A DNA stretch of 64,000 nt from Campylobacter concisus (GCF_003048375.1 NZ_CP021642.1:1364001-1428000), one strand, 5' to 3'; positions 15,900-26,054 are shown, numbered from the stretch's first letter. The notes: a model not told the origin generated them from the sequence alone. Made by a program: numbers and translations.

Positions 15900-16718
15900 C
15901 TAAAAATTTTTAAGCAATTTTTCAAACTGCACACCATACCACGTGCGATTATTATCTTGTAGCGTGATCTTGATGCTCTCAAGCACAAAATTTGCTGCCT
16001 TTTTGATAGCATTTTGCATGCTTTCACCATTTATCAGCGAGCCAAAAAGCACTGAAGCGAAGATATCTCCAGTGCCGCTTGCGTGAAAGGGCAAATACTC
16101 GTGAAAATACTCCACTTTTTCTTTCGTTTTTGCATCGTAAGCTATGATACCACACTCATTTTGCCTAAACCTAATGCCCTTTAAAACGATCTTTTGCACG
16201 CCAAAACTAGCCAAGCCCTCAAGCAACTCCAAAATGTAATCCTCGCCGTATCCCTCGCTTAAAAATGGCTTTTCGCACATAAAACTTGCCTCAGTTATGT
16301 TTGGCGTGATGACGTGTGCCTTTGCGCAAAGCTCTCTCATCTTTGCCACAAATTTCTCATCAAAGCCGTGATAGAGCTTGCCATTATCGCCCATGCAAGG
16401 ATCCACAAGCCTTAGTAAAGAGCCACTATCAAATTCAGCAAAGACCTTCTCTATAAGCTCAAGCTGTCTAAAACTACCTAAAAATCCAGTGTAAATTCCA
16501 TCAAAGCTGATGCCCTCTTTGTGCCAAACCTGCGTTATAGCGTCAAATTCATCAGTCAAATCACGAAAAGTGAAATTTTTAAAGCCAGTGTGAGTTGAGA
16601 GCAGTGCCGTTGGCAAGATGCACGCCTCGATGCCTTGGGCGCTGATTATGGGAAGTGCAACTGTGAGCGAGCATTTGCCCACGCACGAGATGTCTTGTAT
16701 AGTTAAAATTCGCTTCAT
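15900..16718 (-). CDS. pdxY: pyridoxal/pyridoxamine kinase (PdxK/PdxY-like)
   Basis: 272 residues of the PfkB/ribokinase-like fold. It begins ILTIQDISCVGKCSLTVALP and GIEACILPTALLSTHTG, typical of pyridoxal kinases. FDGIYTGFLGS, ITPNITEASFM and the anion-hole/catalytic HASGTGDIFASVLFG motif near residue 215 follow. The family phosphorylates pyridoxal, pyridoxine or pyridoxamine with ATP to salvage vitamin B6. PdxY versus PdxK cannot be settled by eye. It starts one base after the stop of the upstream radical SAM gene, so the two are co-transcribed. Confidence 0.85.
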   Translation of the reverse strand: MKRILTIQDISCVGKCSLTVALPIISAQGIEACILPTALLSTHTGFKNFTFRDLTDEFDAITQVWHKEGISFDGIYTGFLGSFRQLELIEKVFAEFDSGSLLRLVDPCMGDNGKLYHGFDEKFVAKMRELCAKAHVITPNITEASFMCEKPFLSEGYGEDYILELLEGLASFGVQKIVLKGIRFRQNECGIIAYDAKTKEKVEYFHEYLPFHASGTGDIFASVLFGSLINGESMQNAIKKAANFVLESIKITLQDNNRTWYGVQFEKLLKNF

Positions 16719-16719
16719 A

Positions 16720-17640
16720 TCATCTTAATTTATAAAATTTAACGCCGGCAACGTCAGTTTGATAAACCGCGCCGTCTTGCAAAAGGCTGTTTAAAATTTG
16801 CTTTGAGTGCTCTGAGAAATTTTCTTCGACATTTGCCATAGTTTGCGGACGGCGCTCTAGCATAGCTAAAATTTCACTCTTGTTAAATTCATACTTTTGC
16901 TCTATCTTGTGAGCCCTAGTTATGGTGACTGGCACGCCTTTTATCTTGCTTGCAAGCTCTTCAAGCCTACTAGCATCAACGCCTTTTACATTGTAAGCTG
17001 GCGGGCGATCTATCGTACCCACATCCACTCGGTGCGGGACTATCTCGTTTATAGCCTCATTAAGCGCTATAAATTCCTCTTCTTTGTCGTTAAATCCAGC
17101 CACGACCAAAATTTCAAGCACAAGCTCGCCATTAAATTCCTTGCGAAATTTAGCCATTGCTTTTATAAGTTCATTTACTTCTATGCCACTTTTGTTGCGG
17201 TCTATCTTTTTAAATGTGCTTTGCACGGCGCTATCAAGGCTAAATTTAACTATATCAAGCCCTTGCAAGGCTTCACAAATTTTTTGATCTCTCGCGCCTG
17301 AGCCGTTGCTTAGGATTAGAGTTTTTGCCCTGCCTTTTAGCTCATTTACTTTTACTATCAGCTCTTTTAAGTGCGGATAAAGAGTTGGCTCGCCATTTGC
17401 TGTAAGCGTGATGACATCGATGTTTTGATGAGCTTTTAAAGCTTCTTTTAAAGTGCTTATGATCTCATCAATGCTTGGTGGATTTTCTATCTCTTCAACC
17501 GGCTTTGCGCCCTTTAGTTCGCAATAAACACAGTCAAAATTACATGATTTTTGTTTAGGGCTTAGATCGATGCCTAGACTCATGCCAAAACGGCGAGAAT
17601 TTATCGGTCCAAAGACGATGCAAGGCTTATTACCTTGCAC
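16720..17640 (-). CDS. radical SAM protein, COG0731-like, with C-terminal winged helix
   Basis: 306 residues. The SAM 4Fe-4S motif CX3CX2C is at Cys33/37/40 ([10 protein letters not shown]), followed by [13 protein letters not shown] and the LSNGSG strand of the radical SAM barrel. The last 60 residues ([17 protein letters not shown] ... [10 protein letters not shown]) look like a winged-helix domain. The reaction is unknown. The first codon is GTG with a poor ribosome site inside the 3' end of hemE (11-base overlap), so translation probably depends on coupling. A widespread but uncharacterised Campylobacter gene. Confidence 0.8.
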   Translation of the reverse strand: MQGNKPCIVFGPINSRRFGMSLGIDLSPKQKSCNFDCVYCELKGAKPVEEIENPPSIDEIISTLKEALKAHQNIDVITLTANGEPTLYPHLKELIVKVNELKGRAKTLILSNGSGARDQKICEALQGLDIVKFSLDSAVQSTFKKIDRNKSGIEVNELIKAMAKFRKEFNGELVLEILVVAGFNDKEEEFIALNEAINEIVPHRVDVGTIDRPPAYNVKGVDASRLEELASKIKGVPVTITRAHKIEQKYEFNKSEILAMLERRPQTMANVEENFSEHSKQILNSLLQDGAVYQTDVAGVKFYKLR

Positions 17641-18652
17641 TTTTTGTCTGCACCTGTTTTATAAAATATTTTGCATTCTCAACTGGCACATCAGGCAAAA
17701 TTCCATGCCCAAGATTGAAAATATGAGGCGCACCTTTCATCGTGCTTAAAATTTTCTCAATGCCTTCATCTATCGCCTTTTTGCTATAAAGCCTTGTTGG
17801 CTCCATATTGCCCTGAAGGACATATCTTGGGCTAAGTTTTTCTTTTGCTAGCTCGATCGGCGTGCTCCAATCAACGCCAAAAACATCAAATTTGCCTGAA
17901 ATTTTATCTAAATAGCCGCTTATACCTTTTGGAAAAACTATGACTGGGATCTCTGGAAATTCAGCCTTTACGCTATCAACTATTTTGTTTATGTAGTTAA
18001 ATCCAAACTCAAAATATGCCTGCTCTTCAAGCGCAGCCGCCCAGCTATCAAAAATTTGCACGGCATTTACGCCTGCTTTTATCTGCTCTTTGACGTAAAG
18101 GATGAGCGCTTGCGTCACTTTTTCTAAAATTTGATGTAAAAATTCTGGATTTTGATAGAGCATTTTTTTGCAGACCGCATAGTTTTTGCTGCCACCACCC
18201 TCTATCATATATGTAGCTATCGTCCACGGCGCACCACAAAAGCCAATGAGCGCCTTATCTTTAGCCAAATTTTCTCTTGTAAGCTTGATCGTGTCATAGA
18301 CGTATGCTAAGCTTTTAACTGATCTTTCGATACTAAGCGCATCAAGTGCAGCCTCATCACGCAAAGGCTTTGAAAAAACTGGTCCCTCGCCCTTTTCAAA
18401 GCGCAGATCCATGCCCATTTCAAGTGGCACAACTAGAATGTCGCTAAACAAAATAGCCGCATCAACGCCTAGGATTTCAACTGGCTGAAGCGTGACCTCG
18501 CTAGCCTTTTTATAGTCTTTGCAAAGTGACAAAAAGTCCCCTGCTTTGGCTCTTACAGCCATATACTCTGGCAGATATCTACCAGCTTGGCGCATCATCC
18601 AAACAGGCGTATATGGGGTCGGTTTTTTAAGGCAAGCGTCTATAAAAATCAT
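17630..18652 (-). CDS. hemE: uroporphyrinogen decarboxylase
   Basis: 340 residues, the usual HemE length. It removes four acetate carboxyls from uroporphyrinogen III to give coproporphyrinogen III in haem synthesis. The signature [15 protein letters not shown] near the N-terminus, the [15 protein letters not shown] segment and the [20 protein letters not shown] motif are all present. The ATG at 18652 has AAAGGA 7 bases upstream and is preferred over an in-frame TTG one codon earlier. It overlaps the following radical SAM gene. Confidence 0.97.
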   Translation of the reverse strand: MIFIDACLKKPTPYTPVWMMRQAGRYLPEYMAVRAKAGDFLSLCKDYKKASEVTLQPVEILGVDAAILFSDILVVPLEMGMDLRFEKGEGPVFSKPLRDEAALDALSIERSVKSLAYVYDTIKLTRENLAKDKALIGFCGAPWTIATYMIEGGGSKNYAVCKKMLYQNPEFLHQILEKVTQALILYVKEQIKAGVNAVQIFDSWAAALEEQAYFEFGFNYINKIVDSVKAEFPEIPVIVFPKGISGYLDKISGKFDVFGVDWSTPIELAKEKLSPRYVLQGNMEPTRLYSKKAIDEGIEKILSTMKGAPHIFNLGHGILPDVPVENAKYFIKQVQTKSAR

Positions 18653-18715
18653 CAAATTTCCTTTAAATTTTTAAATGGATATTATCCAAAAATAGCTAAA
18701 GAAAAGATGTAGGAG

Positions 18716-18745
18716 AAATTTTAAGCGTAAAAACGCTTAAAATTT
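18716..18745 (-). terminator. long hairpin after yqhA
   Basis: A perfect 13-base inverted repeat (AAATTTTAAGCGT / ACGCTTAAAATTT) with a 4-base loop, overlapping the yqhA stop codon. It lacks a clean U tract afterwards, so it may be a terminator or a 3'-end stabiliser. Confidence 0.55.
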
Positions 18746-19251
18746 TAGTGATCTCCCTTGTGAAGGAAGTAAAGTCCAAGGCAAAGCGCTAGGATAGAAG
18801 CCGCAAGATAGGCCATCTCAAGCGGAGTTGTAAAGCTTGCATGAAGCACTCTTTGGAAGAAATTTACAATGAGGACCATGACGATCACTTTGCCAAGCTT
18901 GTCTTTTAGCTCATCAAGCGAATGCACTTCAAGCACCTTGCTCTGCTTTGACTGCTTTAGCTGTGTGATCTCTGAGATGAAAAGCTCGTAAATTCCGAAG
19001 CTAAATATATAAAGAACAAGCGCCATCAAGTATAGATCGATCGCTCCAACTATCTCGCCAACGACCTCTGAGTGAAAATTTTCAACATGAAAATCTGCAA
19101 CAAAGAAATATTTATAAACCTCTAAAAGCACCTTGCCGACATCATAACTTGCGATGATAAAAAGCACGATCGCACCTAAAAGTCCAAAGACTACCGGAAA
19201 AAGCGTGAAACTGTTGCTTGCAAGCAAAATTCTCTCAAATATTTTACGCAA
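18745..19251 (-). CDS. YqhA family (UPF0114) membrane protein
   Basis: 168 residues with four predicted membrane segments (about 12-34, 60-85, 105-125 and 140-162). The N-terminus FERILLASNSFTLFPVVFGL and the central VVGEIVGAIDLYLMALVLYIFSFGIYEL are characteristic of the UPF0114/YqhA family of unknown function. The start codon is TTG (MRKIFER); its AAGGG ribosome site lies 6 bases upstream, inside the 3' arm of a hairpin. The hairpin after its stop suggests a short or single-gene transcript. Confidence 0.85.
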   Translation of the reverse strand: MRKIFERILLASNSFTLFPVVFGLLGAIVLFIIASYDVGKVLLEVYKYFFVADFHVENFHSEVVGEIVGAIDLYLMALVLYIFSFGIYELFISEITQLKQSKQSKVLEVHSLDELKDKLGKVIVMVLIVNFFQRVLHASFTTPLEMAYLAASILALCLGLYFLHKGDH

Positions 19252-19257
19252 TAAAAA

Positions 19258-19282
19258 CCCTTTTTATGAAATTTAAAAAGGG
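19258..19282 (-). promoter_or_regulatory. hairpin overlapping the yqhA ribosome site (asd terminator or RBS-masking leader)
   Basis: The minus-strand RNA pairs CCCUUUUU with AAAAAGGG around a 9-base loop and continues UUUUUAUUG, where UUG is the yqhA start. As an asd terminator it lies about 62 bases after the asd stop and has a U5 run. As a leader element it would hide the yqhA AAGGG site. A TATAAA-type box lies just upstream on the same strand, so the hairpin could form the very 5' end of a yqhA transcript. Confidence 0.6.
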
Positions 19283-19343
19283 GGTATTTTATAGTTTTTT
19301 CCTTAAATTTTAGGTGCAAAATCACAATTAATTTTAGTGCAAA

Positions 19344-20369
19344 CTACTCATGCATCGTGGTCCATTTTTGTGCGATCCTGACGGCATTTGTCGCAGCTCC
19401 CACGCGGATCTGATCGGCACTGCACCAAAGGTGAAGCACATTTGCTCTAAAGTTATCAACCCTGATCCTGCCAACATAAGTCTCGTTTGTATCGCTTGAG
19501 ATAGTAGGCATCGGATACTCTTTTTTAGCTGGATTATCGACTACGACAACGCTTGGAGCTTTGCTTAAAACCTCTCTTGCCGCATCTGCGCTCACATCTT
19601 TGTCAAAATGGATAGTGATCGCCTCAGAGTGGCTTCTAAGCACTGGCACACGCACGCAAGTAGCGCTCACTTCGATATCTTTGTGAAGGATCTTTTGCGT
19701 TTCATTGACCATTTTCATCTCTTCTTTTGTGTAGTCGTTATCCAAAAAGACGTCGATATGCGGGATCACGTTTAGCGCTAGGCGGTGTGCAAAGACCTTT
19801 GGCTCGCACTCATCAAGCTTAAATTCAAAAAACTTTTGCATCTGTACGACAAGCTCTTCCATGCCCTCTTTGCCAGCGCCGCTTGCTGCTTGATAGGTAG
19901 AAACATCAACCCTGTTGATACCAAAAGCGTCGTTTAGTGGCTTTAAAATTTGCACCATTTGGATGGTTGAGCAGTTTGGATTTGCGATGATGCCGCGGTT
20001 TTTCCACATAGCAATGTCACTTGGATTGCACTCAGGCACGACTAGCGGGATATCTTTATCCATCCTAAAATGGCTAGTATTATCGATGACTACTGCGCCA
20101 CTATCGGCTGCAAATTTGGCAAATTTCTCTGAAACTGATCCACCTGCACTAAAAAATGCGATATCGATCTCGTGCTCGCTAAAAACTTTCTCGGTTAGCT
20201 CTTTTACTTTGTAATGTTTGCCCTTAAATTCGATCTCCATGCCAACGCTCTTTGCACTTGCAAGTGGCAAAAGCTCACCAACTGGGAAATCAACCTCCTC
20301 CATAACTCTAAAAAGCTCTTCGCCGACCGCTCCAGTAGCACCAACGACCGCTACGTTAAATTTTCTCAT
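19344..20369 (-). CDS. asd: aspartate-semialdehyde dehydrogenase
   Basis: 341 residues from the ATG at 20369, which has AAGGAG 6 bases upstream; the reading frame extends 18 codons further but without a site. It reduces beta-aspartyl phosphate to aspartate semialdehyde for lysine/DAP, threonine and methionine. The NADP-binding VGATGAVGEE at residues 8-17, the active-site segment NPNCSTIQMV with catalytic Cys, and the RVPVLRSHSEA motif are present. It is the last gene of the gyrA-flgP-flgQ-flgR-asd order. Confidence 0.97.
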   Translation of the reverse strand: MRKFNVAVVGATGAVGEELFRVMEEVDFPVGELLPLASAKSVGMEIEFKGKHYKVKELTEKVFSEHEIDIAFFSAGGSVSEKFAKFAADSGAVVIDNTSHFRMDKDIPLVVPECNPSDIAMWKNRGIIANPNCSTIQMVQILKPLNDAFGINRVDVSTYQAASGAGKEGMEELVVQMQKFFEFKLDECEPKVFAHRLALNVIPHIDVFLDNDYTKEEMKMVNETQKILHKDIEVSATCVRVPVLRSHSEAITIHFDKDVSADAAREVLSKAPSVVVVDNPAKKEYPMPTISSDTNETYVGRIRVDNFRANVLHLWCSADQIRVGAATNAVRIAQKWTTMHE

Positions 20370-20439
20370 CTGCTCTCCTTGGTTTCTTTTAATTTTCTTA
20401 ATTTGCATAATTTTACTAGCCAAAAACTTAAATTTTTAC

Positions 20440-21594
20440 CTATTTTTTACTTCTTGCTTGCAAAAATAGATCTTTTGGCAAAATTTCATCACCCTCGCTT
20501 AGTATCGCTGCACGCTGCACGACTGAGATGAGCTCCCTTATGTTGCCTGGGTAGTCGTAGCCCAAAAGCTCCTCTTTGGCTGCTTTTGAGAAATTTTTAG
20601 CCTCAAAGCCATACTCTTTGCAGCATTTGTCCAAAGCATCCTGCGCGATAGGTAAAATTTCATCCTTTCGCTCGCGAAGTGGCGGAATGAAAAGCGGGAT
20701 CGTGTTTAGGCGGTAGAAAAGGTCCTCTCTAAACCTGCCCTCTTTCATCGCAAGCTCTAAATTTGCATTTGTAGCGCAGATGATGCGAACGTCTATCTTT
20801 TCGCTCTTTGTAGCGCCAAGCCTTGTTATCTCGCGCTCCTGCAAAGCACGAAGCAATTTTGGCTGTAAATTTATAGGCATCTCGCCGATCTCATCTAAAA
20901 ATAGCGTCCCACCATTTGCCAGCTCAAACTGCCCTTTTTTGGTAGTAGCTGCGTCGGTAAATGCGCCTTTTTCAAAGCCAAAAAGCTCACTTTCTATCAA
21001 ATTTTCAGGGATCGCAGCCATATTTAAAGCGATAAATGCCGCATCTTTCCTTGGTGAGTTTGCGTGGATAAATTTAGCAAAGACCTCCTTGCCAACGCCG
21101 CTTTCGCCACTAAGCATGACAGAAGCGTCAGTTCTTGCAGCTTTTAGCGCGATATTTAGCGTCGCTTCAAGCGCCTTTGAAGTGGCTAAAAAGCCGTTAT
21201 TTTCGCTTTTAGTTTCAACTTTTTTTATGTTTTTTGGAGTCTTTTGCTTTAGCGCCTCTACTCTTTTTATCGCTTCATATAGCGTTGAGACGTCAAATGG
21301 CTTTGTTAAAAAGTCCTTCACGCCAAGTCTAACGCTCTCGATCGCCTTATTAAGTGTGGCGTTTCCAGTCATTATGATGACGTCAAATTTGCCGTTTAGC
21401 TCTTTAATGAACTCAAGTCCGTCCATCTTAGGCATGTTTATGTCGGTGATGATTAGATCAGTGTCGTCGCTTAGTTTTTTTAGAGCTTCAACTGCGCTCT
21501 TGTAACTCTTGATGTTTAGCTCTTCATACTCGCCAAGTGCGATCTCAAGCGACTTTCGCATATTGATGTCATCTTCTACTATGACGATATTCAT
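20440..21594 (-). CDS. flgR: sigma-54 flagellar response regulator without a DNA-binding domain
   Basis: 384 residues. Receiver domain with Asp51 (ITDINMPKMDG) and Lys98 (TKPF), then an AAA+ sigma-54 activation domain with Walker A GESGVGKE (163-170), the GAFTDA loop (210-215) and Walker B LFLDEIGE. The protein ends 22 residues after PGNIREL, so no Fis-type helix-turn-helix remains. Helicobacter pylori FlgR also lacks this domain, and C. jejuni FlgR needs no upstream binding site. With the FlgS kinase (not in this window) it drives RpoN-dependent rod and hook genes. Its place between asd and flgQ/flgP matches C. jejuni. Confidence 0.95.
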   Translation of the reverse strand: MNIVIVEDDINMRKSLEIALGEYEELNIKSYKSAVEALKKLSDDTDLIITDINMPKMDGLEFIKELNGKFDVIIMTGNATLNKAIESVRLGVKDFLTKPFDVSTLYEAIKRVEALKQKTPKNIKKVETKSENNGFLATSKALEATLNIALKAARTDASVMLSGESGVGKEVFAKFIHANSPRKDAAFIALNMAAIPENLIESELFGFEKGAFTDAATTKKGQFELANGGTLFLDEIGEMPINLQPKLLRALQEREITRLGATKSEKIDVRIICATNANLELAMKEGRFREDLFYRLNTIPLFIPPLRERKDEILPIAQDALDKCCKEYGFEAKNFSKAAKEELLGYDYPGNIRELISVVQRAAILSEGDEILPKDLFLQARSKK

Positions 21595-21606
21595 TTGATC
21601 TCTTTT

Positions 21607-21999
21607 TTATTGAAGTGTGCCGATGATAGCGGATTTTGGCTTAAATTCCACCATAAATCTAACTGGCAAAATTTTCAAATTTGAAGCATTTGTGACCTGT
21701 GAGTTTTTGACATTTAGCTCATTTTTTATCATCACTTTTTTTAAGGCAAAGCAGTCAAAAATTTCATCTTTGTGTAAATTTAAAAAGCCAAGAGTTGTGG
21801 TATTTTCATCTTTAAAAGCATCTATCTGGCAAAGAAATTTTGGTTTTGGATTTGGCGAGAGAGTCATCGCTTTTGAAAATGAAATTTCCTCAAAGGCAAC
21901 TATTTGATTTTTCGTATCGACCTTCGCCCAGAAGATAAACTCCTCTAGGCAAAAGGCGAAATTTAAAAGTATCGTTAGTAAGAAAAGACTTCTCGCCAC
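21607..21999 (-). CDS. flgQ: putative FlgQ, flagellar motility protein
   Basis: 130 residues with a signal peptide (about 1-17, ILLNFAFC) and no obvious domain. I assign FlgQ by position: it overlaps flgP by 25 bases and precedes flgR, as in C. jejuni, where FlgP and FlgQ are both needed for motility and FlgQ for FlgP stability. The start is GTG with a weak ribosome site, so it is probably translated by coupling to flgP. Sequence similarity itself was not checked. Confidence 0.65.
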   Translation of the reverse strand: MARSLFLLTILLNFAFCLEEFIFWAKVDTKNQIVAFEEISFSKAMTLSPNPKPKFLCQIDAFKDENTTTLGFLNLHKDEIFDCFALKKVMIKNELNVKNSQVTNASNLKILPVRFMVEFKPKSAIIGTLQ

Positions 22000-22475
22000 T
22001 TATCTTCGTCTATCTTAAGCTCCATATTTACCTTATAAAGCCCGTCTTTGAAATTTTCATTCACGATCCTTGCGTTTTTGACAAGACCTTGAACCTTTGA
22101 AGTGATAGATGAGTCGTTTAGCATCGCATCTCTTACGGTGTCTTCAGCGTTGATCTTTACGCCGTAAAGCTTGCCTGCAAGCTGAGAATAAGCATCAGCC
22201 ATCGCCGCTCTTTTTGCAAGAGTGACTGACTGAGCGTATGAGAGCGAATTTAGCGGAGCTATGCCCTCGCCTGTGGCTCTAAAAGTGGTCTCTCTTGGAG
22301 CGCTATCATATATCATCTTCTCTTTTTTCATCACCTCTCTAAGATCGTCTTTATCGACCTTTTGGATGACTACGTTGCGGTTTGATGTGCTAGTTGGCTC
22401 GCCCATAAAGCCATTAAATGAGCAACCGCCAAAAATAGCAACCATCAAAGCAAAAGATAAAATTTTAACCTTCAT
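21975..22475 (-). CDS. flgP: flagellar basal-disk lipoprotein FlgP
   Basis: 166 residues. A lipoprotein signal peptide ends in FGGC, and an LPP20-like domain follows (RATGEGIAPLNSLSYAQSVTLAKRAAMADAY ... KVNMELKIDEDKW, cited as separated pieces). FlgP forms the outer-membrane basal disk that widens the Campylobacter motor. The ATG at 22475 has AAAGG 6 bases upstream and is preferred over an in-frame TTG two codons before. The order gyrA-flgP-flgQ-flgR supports the name. Confidence 0.88.
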   Translation of the reverse strand: MKVKILSFALMVAIFGGCSFNGFMGEPTSTSNRNVVIQKVDKDDLREVMKKEKMIYDSAPRETTFRATGEGIAPLNSLSYAQSVTLAKRAAMADAYSQLAGKLYGVKINAEDTVRDAMLNDSSITSKVQGLVKNARIVNENFKDGLYKVNMELKIDEDKWREVFSY

Positions 22476-22519
22476 AAACAACCTTTTTTATGCTTTTATT
22501 TAAAATTTAATAGCAAAAT

Positions 22520-25141
22520 TTATTCCAAAAGCCCCATATCTTCGCTTGGTGCTTCATCCTCATCTTCGCCATCATCTGCCTTAGGGCATCTTGCGATACT
22601 TACAACATCATCGCCATCTACATTTACGACGATCACGCCGCTTGTGTTACGTCCTGCTTTGCGGATGCTTTGCATATCTACTCTTATCATCTTGCCGCTT
22701 GATGTTAGAGCCATAAGATCTTGCTCTTCATCAACCATCACAACGCCCACTAGATCGCCTGTTCTACTTGTTAGCTTCATGCAGATGACGCCTTTGCCGC
22801 CGCGGTTTGTCAAGCGGTACTCATCAGCGGTTGTTCGCTTGCCAATACCTTTTTGAGATATGCTTAAAATTTCTTGATCGTTGCTTTCGATGACTGCTGC
22901 GCCTACGACCTCATCGCCTGGCTCTTTAAATTTAATGCCAGTTACGCCGCGTGCAGTTCTTCCCATTTGACGAACTTTGCTGATCTTAAATTTAAGACAC
23001 ATACCCTTTTTAGTAACGACAAACAGCATTGTCTCATCGCCTGAGTTTGCGTCCTCTTCGGCATTTGCATTGTCTTCATCGATCTCATTTTGAAGCTCTT
23101 CAACTTCAAGCACCTCAGTCTCAACGCTTAGCTCATTTTCAGGGTCAGTTACTGGCATATCATCGTATGTTTGAGCGATGAGTGCAGTTACTAGCTCGTC
23201 GTTCTCATCAAGGCTGATCGCTCTTACGCCAACTGAGCGGATGTTTTTAAACTCACTTAAATTTGTGCGTTTTACGATGCCATTTTTAGTGAAGAATGCT
23301 AGCGATTTGCTCTCGTCAAAGTCAGTCGTTGGGATGATCGCCTTGATCTTCTCATCAGGCTGCAACTGGATCAAATTTACAACCGCTTTGCCCTTTGCTG
23401 TGCGGCTTCCCTCTGGGATTTTATAGACTTTTAGCCAGTATAGCTGTCCGCGGTCAGTCACAAACATAAGCGTGTCGTGGGTATTTGAAGTAAAGAAGCT
23501 CTCTATAAAGTCATCATCGTATGTCGTAACCGCTACTTTGCCCTTGCCACCGCGTTTTTGCTTCTCGTACTGCTTGCTTGGCACACGCTTGATGTAGCCG
23601 CGGTGAGTTATGGTTACTACCATATTTTCATTTGGTATAAGATCTTCGATGTCGATATCATCGTAGTCATCAACGATCTCAGTAACTCTTGGTACTTTAA
23701 ATTTATTTTTGATCTCAAGAAGCTCTTCTTTGATCAAATTTTCAAGCAATGTCTCGCTTTTTAAAATTTCATCAAGTCTTGCGATCTCAGCCATAAGCTC
23801 AGCTAGCTCGGCCTCTAGTTTTTCTCTCTCTAGGCCTGTAAGCTTGCTTAGACGCATATCAAGGATAGCGTTTGCTTGAAGCTCTGAGAGATTAAATTTA
23901 CTCATCAAGCCTTCTCTAGCAACCGCCGTATCAGCACTATTTCTAATAAGCTCAATAACCTCGTCGATGTTATCAAGTGCGATCTTTAGACCCTCTAAGA
24001 TGTGGGCTCTTGCGCGCGCTTTTTCAAGCTCAAATATCGTCCTTCTAATGATAACTGTTTTTCTGTGATTTAAAAATAGCTTAAGTAGCTCGATAAGGTT
24101 AAATACCTTTGGCTCTTTGTTATTAATAGCAAGCATAATAACGCCAAAAGTGCTCTCCATTGTGGTTGATTTAAATAGGTTGTTTAGCACGATGTCGCTC
24201 ATCGCGTCGCGTTTTAGCTCGATGACTACGCGGATGCCGTCCTTGTCAGACTCATCTCTAACCTCGCTGATGCCCTCTATCTGCTTATCTTTTACAAGCT
24301 CAGCGATCTGCTCGATAAGCCTTGCTTTGTTTGTTTGATATGGTAGCTCGTCGATTACTATGACGTCTTTGTTTGGCTTTTTTTCTATGTGAGTTTTGGC
24401 TCTTAGTTTGACCCTGCCACGACCTGTGCGGTAGGCCTCTATGATGCCTTTTTTACCAAAGATGATACCGCCAGTTGGGAAGTCTGGACCTTTTATAAAT
24501 TCCATCACCTCTTCAAGTGTCGCCTCTTTGTTTTCAAGAAGTAGCAAAAGACCGTCTATTAGCTCATCAAGGCTGTGTGGTGGGATATTTGTCGCCATAC
24601 CGACCGCAATACCGCTTGAGCCGTTTAATAATAAATTTGGCACACGGCTAGGCAAAACATCTGGCTCAACCTCTCTATCGTCGTAGTTTGGTACAAAATC
24701 AACCGTATCTTTGTCGATATCTTTTAAAAGCTCTTCAGTAAGCATAGTCATTCTAGCTTCGGTATAGCGCATCGCAGCTGCGCTGTCGCCATCAATCGAG
24801 CCAAAGTTTCCTTGTCCATCAACGACTGGATAACGCATAGAAAATTTCTGAGCCATACGAACAAGTGCGTCATAAACCGCTGTATCACCGTGTGGGTGGT
24901 ACTTACCGATGACTTCACCGACGATACGAGCTGACTTCATATAGGCACTTCTGCTGCCAACGCCGAGGTTATCCATAGCGTATAAAATTCTTCTATGAAC
25001 TGGCTTTAGTCCGTCTCTAGCGTCAGGCAAAGCACGTCCGACGATGACGCTCATAGAGTAGTCAAGATAGCTATTTTTTATAGAATCTTCGATATCAACT
25101 GAAGCGATATCTTGAGTTAATTCAAGTAGATTGTCTTTCAT
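22520..25141 (-). CDS. gyrA: DNA gyrase subunit A
   Basis: 873 residues. The N-terminal breakage-reunion domain has catalytic Tyr126 ([11 protein letters not shown]), and the quinolone region reads [12 protein letters not shown] with Thr87 and Asp91, the residues expected in quinolone-susceptible Campylobacter. The C-terminal beta-pinwheel begins with the GyrA box, here QKRGGKG instead of the common QRRGGKG, and ends in an acidic tail ([15 protein letters not shown]). GyrA with GyrB introduces negative supercoils. AAGGAT precedes the ATG. Confidence 0.98.
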   Translation of the reverse strand: MKDNLLELTQDIASVDIEDSIKNSYLDYSMSVIVGRALPDARDGLKPVHRRILYAMDNLGVGSRSAYMKSARIVGEVIGKYHPHGDTAVYDALVRMAQKFSMRYPVVDGQGNFGSIDGDSAAAMRYTEARMTMLTEELLKDIDKDTVDFVPNYDDREVEPDVLPSRVPNLLLNGSSGIAVGMATNIPPHSLDELIDGLLLLLENKEATLEEVMEFIKGPDFPTGGIIFGKKGIIEAYRTGRGRVKLRAKTHIEKKPNKDVIVIDELPYQTNKARLIEQIAELVKDKQIEGISEVRDESDKDGIRVVIELKRDAMSDIVLNNLFKSTTMESTFGVIMLAINNKEPKVFNLIELLKLFLNHRKTVIIRRTIFELEKARARAHILEGLKIALDNIDEVIELIRNSADTAVAREGLMSKFNLSELQANAILDMRLSKLTGLEREKLEAELAELMAEIARLDEILKSETLLENLIKEELLEIKNKFKVPRVTEIVDDYDDIDIEDLIPNENMVVTITHRGYIKRVPSKQYEKQKRGGKGKVAVTTYDDDFIESFFTSNTHDTLMFVTDRGQLYWLKVYKIPEGSRTAKGKAVVNLIQLQPDEKIKAIIPTTDFDESKSLAFFTKNGIVKRTNLSEFKNIRSVGVRAISLDENDELVTALIAQTYDDMPVTDPENELSVETEVLEVEELQNEIDEDNANAEEDANSGDETMLFVVTKKGMCLKFKISKVRQMGRTARGVTGIKFKEPGDEVVGAAVIESNDQEILSISQKGIGKRTTADEYRLTNRGGKGVICMKLTSRTGDLVGVVMVDEEQDLMALTSSGKMIRVDMQSIRKAGRNTSGVIVVNVDGDDVVSIARCPKADDGEDEDEAPSEDMGLLE

Positions 25142-25229
25142 TTTTATCCTTAAATTTAGCTTGTGGGATTTTAGCCAAAAATTGATAAAAACTTTCTAAG
25201 GGCAAAGCGGCCTGGGTTAAATTTAACCC

Positions 25230-26054
25230 TTAAGCACGCTCGTAATATGTAGCTCCGTTTGAAAAACGCTTTGTGTAAAGCGGGGTGTATGGCACAAGAT
25301 CAGCGTGTCCTGCGTAGAGCCTGCCCTCTGGTTTAAGTAGCTTGTGCAGCCTTTCGACGCACTTTAGCCTAAATGTATCATCAAAATATATCATCATATT
25401 TCTTGAAAGGACGATGTCAAATTTACCAAGATTAAACATCGCATCGTCAAAAACATTTAAAATTTTAAACTCACACCTTGGCAAAATTTCCTTTTTGATG
25501 AAAAATTTATCATCTTTTTTTGTAAAAAATCTCTCCTTTTGAAACTCGCTTAGTCTGTGCAAGCTCCTCTCGCCGTAGCTTCCGACGCTACAAGCTTGTA
25601 TGGCTTCTGAGTTTATGTCGATGCCAGTTAGCTGGATATCACTTTGTTTAAGGCCAAATTCATAAGCAAGCATCGCAAGCGAATAGACCTCATCGCCAGT
25701 TGAGCAAGGCGCACATAAAATTCTAGCCTCTCCAAGCTCTTTTGCGTAGTAGATCACGTCTTTTAGCTGAGCTAGCTCTCTATAAAAATATGTCTCATTT
25801 ACGGTGACTAAATTTAAAAGATCTTGCCTAAGTAGCGTGTCAAATCTTATCATCGAAACTAGATCTTTAAAGCTTTTTATCTGGCGATTTTTGGCAAATA
25901 TACTAACTCTTTGCAGAGTGATGTCCCTCTTTGGCTCTAGATCGACCCCACAAAGCGTCTTTATAGTGCTCATAAATTCGTTAAATCCATCCATGTCGCT
26001 TGGTGCTTTTGCCTCTAAAACTTCGCTTTGTTTATCCACTTTGTTAAAAAGCAT
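25230..26054 (-). CDS. cheR: chemoreceptor methyltransferase CheR
   Basis: 274 residues. An N-terminal helical domain (about 25-95) is followed by a SAM-binding methyltransferase domain with ARILCAPCSTGDEVYSLAML, GIDINSEAIQA and FDIVLSRNMMIYFD. CheR methylates receptor glutamates for adaptation. It overlaps cheB by 11 bases; cheB-cheR pairing is as in C. jejuni. The palindrome GGGTTAAATTTAACCC directly before its stop-codon end (25214-25229) may be a weak terminator between cheR and gyrA. Confidence 0.95.
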   Translation of the reverse strand: MLFNKVDKQSEVLEAKAPSDMDGFNEFMSTIKTLCGVDLEPKRDITLQRVSIFAKNRQIKSFKDLVSMIRFDTLLRQDLLNLVTVNETYFYRELAQLKDVIYYAKELGEARILCAPCSTGDEVYSLAMLAYEFGLKQSDIQLTGIDINSEAIQACSVGSYGERSLHRLSEFQKERFFTKKDDKFFIKKEILPRCEFKILNVFDDAMFNLGKFDIVLSRNMMIYFDDTFRLKCVERLHKLLKPEGRLYAGHADLVPYTPLYTKRFSNGATYYERA

